Positions 60,266 to 64,000 of a stretch of DNA of 64,000 bases are shown one piece after another. Position 1 is the stretch's first letter. Every line of letters begins with the position of its first letter. The notes beneath the pieces were generated by a model that was not told the origin of the DNA, ran no database searches, and saw nothing but the letters and a program-made list of their open reading frames with translations. The stretch spans positions 112,239 through 176,238 of the forward strand of contig HG799463.1 in the NCBI GenBank assembly GCA_000531095.1, written 5' to 3'. Made by a program: the position numbers and the translations under genes. The DNA is from Gemmata massiliana (lineage in GTDB: Bacteria; Planctomycetota; Planctomycetia; Gemmatales; Gemmataceae).

Positions 60266-61144
60266 ATGTCCCTTGCCGACCAGTTCCCAGAAATCACCCA
60301 GCGGAACCAGCCGCTCGCCCCGTTCACGCACCTGAAAATCGGCGGCCCGGCCGAGTTCCTCATCCAACCGCGCTCGCTGGACGAACTCAACGCGGTCCTG
60401 TCCGCGTGCCAGCGCGACCGCGTTCCGGTCCGAATGCTCGGCGGCGGGTTCAACCTGCTGATCCAGGACGATCCCGTTCCGGGCGCGGTGATCCGCCTCA
60501 CCGCGGAGGCGTTCACGTTCCTCCAGCGCGACGGGAAGCGCATCACCGCGGGCGGAGGCGGGCAACTGTTCGACCTCATCGCGTTCACCGTGAAGCACGG
60601 ACTCGGCGGGTTGGAAACGCTCGTCGGTATTCGCGGAACCGTCGGCGGGAGCGTGCGGTGCAACGTCGGTGATCGTAACGGCGAAATCAGCCAAACCGTG
60701 CGAAATGTAACCGTGCTGACCGAGGCCGGCAAAGTGCAGGTCCGCGGGCGCGACGAACTCACGTTCAGTGAGCACCACAGCGACCTGGATGAGCCGGTGA
60801 TCCTCTCCGTCGAGTTCGAGCTGGAACCCGAAGAACCGGCTCAGGTTATGAAACGAATGCAGAAGGCGTGGATTCAACGAAAAGCGGCCGAGCCGCTGAG
60901 TTTCCAGGCATCCGTTCGGCTGTTCCGCAATCCGGCGGGTCACACCGCTGCAACCCTCATCGACCGTGCCCAAATGACGAAGGCGCGGGCGGGCGGCGCG
61001 GAACTGAGTGAGCGAAACTCGAACTACGCGGTCGCGCACCCCGGCACTACCGCCCGGGACATTCTGCAACTGGTCGAACTCGTTCGATCAAAAGTGAAGG
61101 ACCGCACCGGTGTGGCGCTCGAACGGGAGTTACACGTCTGGTGA
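60266..61144 (+). CDS. murB: MurB-like UDP-N-acetylenolpyruvoylglucosamine reductase, divergent
   Basis: A 292-residue protein with MurB layout: THLKIGGPAEFLIQPRS, LGGGFNLLIQDD (FAD), GIRGTVGGSVRCNVGDRNGE and a C-terminal SERNSNYAVAHPGTTARDI. MurB makes UDP-MurNAc. Key positions differ: the Y-R-x-S segment reads E169-H170-H171-S172, the Ser normally five before NP falls on R218 (S216 is nearby), while the terminal Glu (E287) remains. Either strongly diverged or changed in activity. The stop overlaps the ftsQ GTG (GTGA), fitting a division/cell-wall pair. Confidence 0.82.
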   Translation: MSLADQFPEITQRNQPLAPFTHLKIGGPAEFLIQPRSLDELNAVLSACQRDRVPVRMLGGGFNLLIQDDPVPGAVIRLTAEAFTFLQRDGKRITAGGGGQLFDLIAFTVKHGLGGLETLVGIRGTVGGSVRCNVGDRNGEISQTVRNVTVLTEAGKVQVRGRDELTFSEHHSDLDEPVILSVEFELEPEEPAQVMKRMQKAWIQRKAAEPLSFQASVRLFRNPAGHTAATLIDRAQMTKARAGGAELSERNSNYAVAHPGTTARDILQLVELVRSKVKDRTGVALERELHVW

Positions 61145-61809
61145 AGCGAGCCAAGAAAGCGCCCGCCCCGCCGCCCAAAGCCCCACGCACGACGCGGCCC
61201 ATTGTCGCGGTCGTGCTCACGCTCGGTGTCGCGGGCGCATTGCTATTCGGTCTGTCGCGGTTGGGTGATGAAGCCCGCCGAAACATCGGCCCGCGCGACC
61301 GGTACGCGGTGCGGTTTGCTGACATTCAATGTGAGCCGCCGCCGAACACGTCGCGCGAGACATTTCTAACCGAAGTGCGATACAGTACCCAAATCGAGCC
61401 GACGTTCCAGATTCTCGATCCCGATTTGAAGAAGAAGTTGTCCACCGCGTTCACCGCGCACCCGTGGGTCGCGAGTGTCGACGCGGTGACAATTGAAGCC
61501 CCCGATGTGGTGACCGTGGCACTCACGTTCCGCAAACCGGCACTGGCGGTACTTCAATCTGGCGGCAAGCGCGTGGTCGATGCAAAGGGCGTGATACTCC
61601 CGATTTCTGCCCCGACGGATGGCTTACCCGAGCTTCTCAAGGCCCCCGCGCTGCCAACGAACGCGGTCGCCGGGCAGTTCTGGCCCGGGGACGTCGTAGT
61701 GCGTGCGGCTGCGGTCGCGGCAGAGTACAAGCCACAAACGATCGAACGTACCCCGCAAGGCTGGCAACTCATCCAGCGCAATGGTCAGAAACTGATGGTG
61801 GCGAAGTAG
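61141..61809 (+). CDS. ftsQ: FtsQ-like division protein
   Basis: GTG 61141 overlaps the murB stop. The 222-residue product has a short basic cytoplasmic tail, one membrane helix (PIVAVVLTLGVAGALLFGL, ~22-40) and a periplasmic domain. The domain includes RYAVRFADIQCEPPP (POTRA-like), AFTAHPWVASVDAVTIEAPD and the strand pair VTVALTFRKPALAVL. That matches FtsQ/DivIB topology. Sequence is weakly conserved, as expected for planctomycetes, which lack FtsZ. The position after murB is the classic dcw-cluster order and supports the call. Confidence 0.72.
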   Translation: MKRAKKAPAPPPKAPRTTRPIVAVVLTLGVAGALLFGLSRLGDEARRNIGPRDRYAVRFADIQCEPPPNTSRETFLTEVRYSTQIEPTFQILDPDLKKKLSTAFTAHPWVASVDAVTIEAPDVVTVALTFRKPALAVLQSGGKRVVDAKGVILPISAPTDGLPELLKAPALPTNAVAGQFWPGDVVVRAAAVAAEYKPQTIERTPQGWQLIQRNGQKLMVAK

Positions 61810-61861
61810 TGAACCCGGATCGAGCCGGCAGCGTCCACTCTGATACTCGGAGGGTCACACG

Positions 61862-63265
61862 ATGTCCGGTTTCTGGCCCACACCAGCGGCACCCGGGACT
61901 GTCGCACCGGCACATCTGGCAAAAGTCCGCGAGCTTCACGGCACCGTGCGGAACTGGCTCGATCGATCCGCCACCGCACGAAGCAACCAGCACCTCGCCG
62001 CGAACTTGCCCTACGCGGACCTGATGTTCGCTTTCGGCTTCGCAACCCTCGGCGGCGCCGCGACAGCAAACGAACTTGTGGAGGGCGCACGAAGGGTACT
62101 CGTCGTCCCGATCCCCGAAGACCCATACGACCCAAAAACGTTTGGGGCCACAATCAGCGCTCTTGTGAGCAATTTCCTATTCACGGCGCTCCACTGTCGG
62201 ACCCAGCAGGCACTGGCAGGTAAACCGCCCGGCGGCCCACTATCCGCTGAGATACTGGCCAATCGAGAGATGATCGCGAAGGGTGCGGGTTCCAGAACGG
62301 TGCTCAACCCGTACCTGCGAGCAGCGTATGCCACCGACTGTTTCAGACTGGTATCGCGAATCGTCGAACCGGAAGAACAGGTAAACCCCTACGCCGCGTG
62401 GGTAAGACTCAATCCGGTGCAGATTCAACTGAAGCGCGCCGTTGAGTTGAACGACCAAGCGGCATTTGTGGCCGTGGTCCGGCAAAACCTGATTGAAGGC
62501 GCCGAGGGGAAACCACTTTCGGAAGTTCAGCTCAACGCCCTCTACGACGTGTTGCCGTTGGCACCGCAAATCGGTGAAGCGTTCACGATCGATCTCTTGA
62601 ACTTAATCCCGGCGGCACTCATCGCAAATTCGACCGCACCGCTCGGCCGATTAAGTGGCCTGTTGGAGCGGGGCTACTTTTGCGCCGGGCATTTCGGGTT
62701 TGCTGATGCGGTCAGCAAATTAAGTAACGCGCTCCTCAACCTCGTCCAGCGCACCCCCGAGGTATTGCGTGCGCGACTGGTCGCTCTAACAACCGGATCG
62801 TGCTTGCCCGTCCTCAAGAAATTCGGCTTCGCCAACGAAGTCAGCCGGCTCTTGAGTGCGCTACTCGATGAGGTCACTCATGGAGCCACGCTAACAGAAC
62901 TACGGGCGCGGTACGCGGCCTCACCCGAGTTGTGGGCCAGCACTCTCCGCACGCTGCTCGGTTTGTCCAGCCCCGACAACCCGTCACATCCGTATCAGGA
63001 AGCGGCACGGAGCCAGCTCCTCGGGCGGGACGCCATTTCGCTCACGCCGGCCGGCTACACAGAACTGGCGCGTGCTTACGTCGCGGCCGTCGGCGAGTCC
63101 GATGTGGCGTTCGCCGGCATCACCGATTTGTTCCGAGAGATGAACCCAACGAAAATTACGAATACCTGGACGACCGCAGAATACTACTCGCGGCTCCACA
63201 TCCTCCTTGTGGAGGACACAGTTCTTGCTGTTTGCCGGACCGACCGAGAAACACCGCTCTCCTAG
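61862..63265 (+). CDS. hypothetical protein, 467 residues
   Basis: A largely helical soluble protein with no signal peptide. It starts MSGFWPTPAAPGTVAPAHLA, has an N-terminal region with NLPYADLMFAFGFATLGGA and two similar repeated helical units: GYFCAGHFGFADAVSKLSNA and VLKKFGFANEVSRLLSALLD. It ends in a Thr/Asn-rich stretch near TKITNTWTTAEYYSRLHIL. I know no family. It lies 52 bases downstream of ftsQ, so it may share the murB-ftsQ transcript and be a lineage-specific envelope or division factor. Confidence 0.7.
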   Translation: MSGFWPTPAAPGTVAPAHLAKVRELHGTVRNWLDRSATARSNQHLAANLPYADLMFAFGFATLGGAATANELVEGARRVLVVPIPEDPYDPKTFGATISALVSNFLFTALHCRTQQALAGKPPGGPLSAEILANREMIAKGAGSRTVLNPYLRAAYATDCFRLVSRIVEPEEQVNPYAAWVRLNPVQIQLKRAVELNDQAAFVAVVRQNLIEGAEGKPLSEVQLNALYDVLPLAPQIGEAFTIDLLNLIPAALIANSTAPLGRLSGLLERGYFCAGHFGFADAVSKLSNALLNLVQRTPEVLRARLVALTTGSCLPVLKKFGFANEVSRLLSALLDEVTHGATLTELRARYAASPELWASTLRTLLGLSSPDNPSHPYQEAARSQLLGRDAISLTPAGYTELARAYVAAVGESDVAFAGITDLFREMNPTKITNTWTTAEYYSRLHILLVEDTVLAVCRTDRETPLS

Positions 63266-63288
63266 CCGCGGTCCGACTCGAATCGTTG

Positions 63289-63903
63289 TTATTTCGCTCC
63301 CTGAGTCAAATAGCCCAGTGCAAACTGGGACCACGTCTCGAACTGCTCTACGTCGCGGAGCAGTTCCGCTAGCGGGGCGAACCCCGAATCTGCTAGCGCG
63401 TCTTCGCGTGAGCGAGCTGTGGATGATTCCAACTCGAAGATATGAACCACTCCCAGGTGAACGCTACCCACCGGAGTGCGGTCGTCGTTAATGAACCCCA
63501 CACACCGCTCGTGGAAACCGCAGCCGAGTTCCACTTCTTCGGTTAACTCGCGCATCATGCCCGTCTGGTAGGGATCGTCCCCGCCCGCGGCATCTGCTTC
63601 GCTGATATGGCCACCTATTCCGATCGATCGCAGTGCTTCCAGGCGCTTCTCTGTGCCAGCCGCGCCGCGCCGGTAGTGAAACAGGTGGTCACCGCACTTC
63701 AGCACGATGTACGGGATAAGTTGCTTGAACGACGGATCGGTTTCGACCTCGTAACGTGGGCGAAACTGGAACACGGCCGGGTCGAGAATCGCCGCACGAA
63801 ACGCACTATCTGCGGCGCGAAGCCCGTGAAAGTAGCCCGCAGCGCGGAACCGCTCCGTCGGGATCACGAGCACCTTTTCGTCGAGCGGCACGACCGCCTC
63901 CAT
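63289..63903 (-). CDS. Nudix-type hydrolase
   Basis: A 204-residue protein with a Nudix box carrying an insertion: GIGGHISEADAAGGDDPYQT continues to GMMRELTEEVELG, giving the R-E-L-x-E-E-x metal core. The N-terminal part includes YEVETDPSFKQLIPYIVLK and FHYRRGAAGTEKRL, seen in the Nudix phosphoesterase-type subgroup. It cleaves a nucleoside diphosphate linked to some moiety; substrate unknown. Cytosolic; convergent with the orphan gene at 61862. Confidence 0.85.
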   Translation of the reverse strand: MEAVVPLDEKVLVIPTERFRAAGYFHGLRAADSAFRAAILDPAVFQFRPRYEVETDPSFKQLIPYIVLKCGDHLFHYRRGAAGTEKRLEALRSIGIGGHISEADAAGGDDPYQTGMMRELTEEVELGCGFHERCVGFINDDRTPVGSVHLGVVHIFELESSTARSREDALADSGFAPLAELLRDVEQFETWSQFALGYLTQGAK

Positions 63904-63940
63904 CCATGTCAGTGGTCACCGAACAACGACACAACGCCGC

Positions 63941-64000
63941 TCAGAACACGAACTTCAGCAGTACCGCGGCAAGAAGCGCAAAAGCGAGGATGTACAACCC
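63941..64000 (-). CDS. partial membrane protein, C-terminal tail
   Basis: The window end cuts a minus-strand frame that encodes GLYILAFALLAAVLLKFVF and stops at 63941. The all-hydrophobic tail is a membrane helix that finishes the protein. The rest of the gene lies outside the window. Confidence 0.55.
   Translation of the reverse strand, partial: GLYILAFALLAAVLLKFVF

Overview
The window looks like a contig from a Gemmata-like planctomycete (family Gemmataceae). The evidence is high GC content plus a set of planctomycete hallmark families: two DUF1559 pseudopilin-like proteins, a TAT-exported DUF1501 protein, a TIGR02996 protein, two ECF sigma factors with membrane and extracytoplasmic C-terminal extensions, a sigma factor/Ser-Thr kinase pair, VCBS and PQQ propeller proteins, and Gly-Pro-rich low complexity. 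This placement is inferred from gene content; no rRNA or tRNA gene was seen. The first ~39 bases are a loxP-type 454 paired-end linker, so the left edge is an assembly end. It truncates an ISAs1-family transposase, which sits beside a broken galT.

Layout: 0.04-4 kb: IS fragment, galT remnant, lipoprotein, DUF1501 protein, Kelch propeller. 4.4-5.1 kb: bacterioferritin and a convergent, overlapping Bfd-like ferredoxin. 5.3-8.7 kb: a sigma54 enhancer-binding protein, then a cluster of CGACAC motifs, a -24/-12 promoter, a DUF1559 protein and a lipoprotein. 8.7-13.8 kb: sugar/cell-wall recycling group (GHL10 hydrolase, MurQ-kinase fusion, SSS symporter). 14.3-16.2 kb: HTH regulator and a divergent SDR/TetR pair. 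16.3-19.5 kb: LD-carboxypeptidase, M15 peptidase, and a second DUF1559/lipoprotein pair, again with a sigma54 promoter and CGACAC motifs upstream. 19.8-27.5 kb: large nucleoside monophosphate kinase, small conserved proteins, VCBS protein, SGNH hydrolase. 28-30.5 kb: two translationally coupled fusion genes (nitrilase-ACT and methyltransferase-GNAT). 30.8-34.6 kb: ECF sigma factor, amidohydrolase, alpha/beta hydrolase. 34.6-35.6 kb: a decayed patch with a 24-bp inverted repeat and two gene remnants. 35.7-40.2 kb: alcohol dehydrogenase, SRPBCC protein, SDR, TIGR02996 protein. 40.6-46.5 kb: a 1067-residue ECF protein and a sigma factor coupled to a receptor kinase with an amino-acid-binding-type sensor. 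46.7-48.8 kb: fatty-acid hydroxylase, CarF/PEDS1-type plasmalogen desaturase, CnoX-like thioredoxin. 48.8-53.1 kb: DUF2330, phosphatase, GrpB and cytochrome c proteins. 53.4-56.6 kb: argB-argD-argF. 56.7-64 kb: exported oxidoreductase-like protein, HEAT protein, PQQ propeller, divergent murB coupled to ftsQ, an orphan protein, a Nudix protein and a partial membrane protein.

The most coherent undescribed system I see is a candidate sigma54 regulon. An enhancer-binding protein is encoded immediately upstream of a DUF1559-lipoprotein pair, and both DUF1559 genes in the window (12 kb apart, opposite strands) have correctly spaced -24/-12 promoters with upstream TCGACAC repeats. Other strong leads are the coupled nitrilase-ACT / methyltransferase-GNAT genes, the sigma/receptor-kinase module, the CarF pair, and a near-identical 26-bp intergenic element found at two loci.
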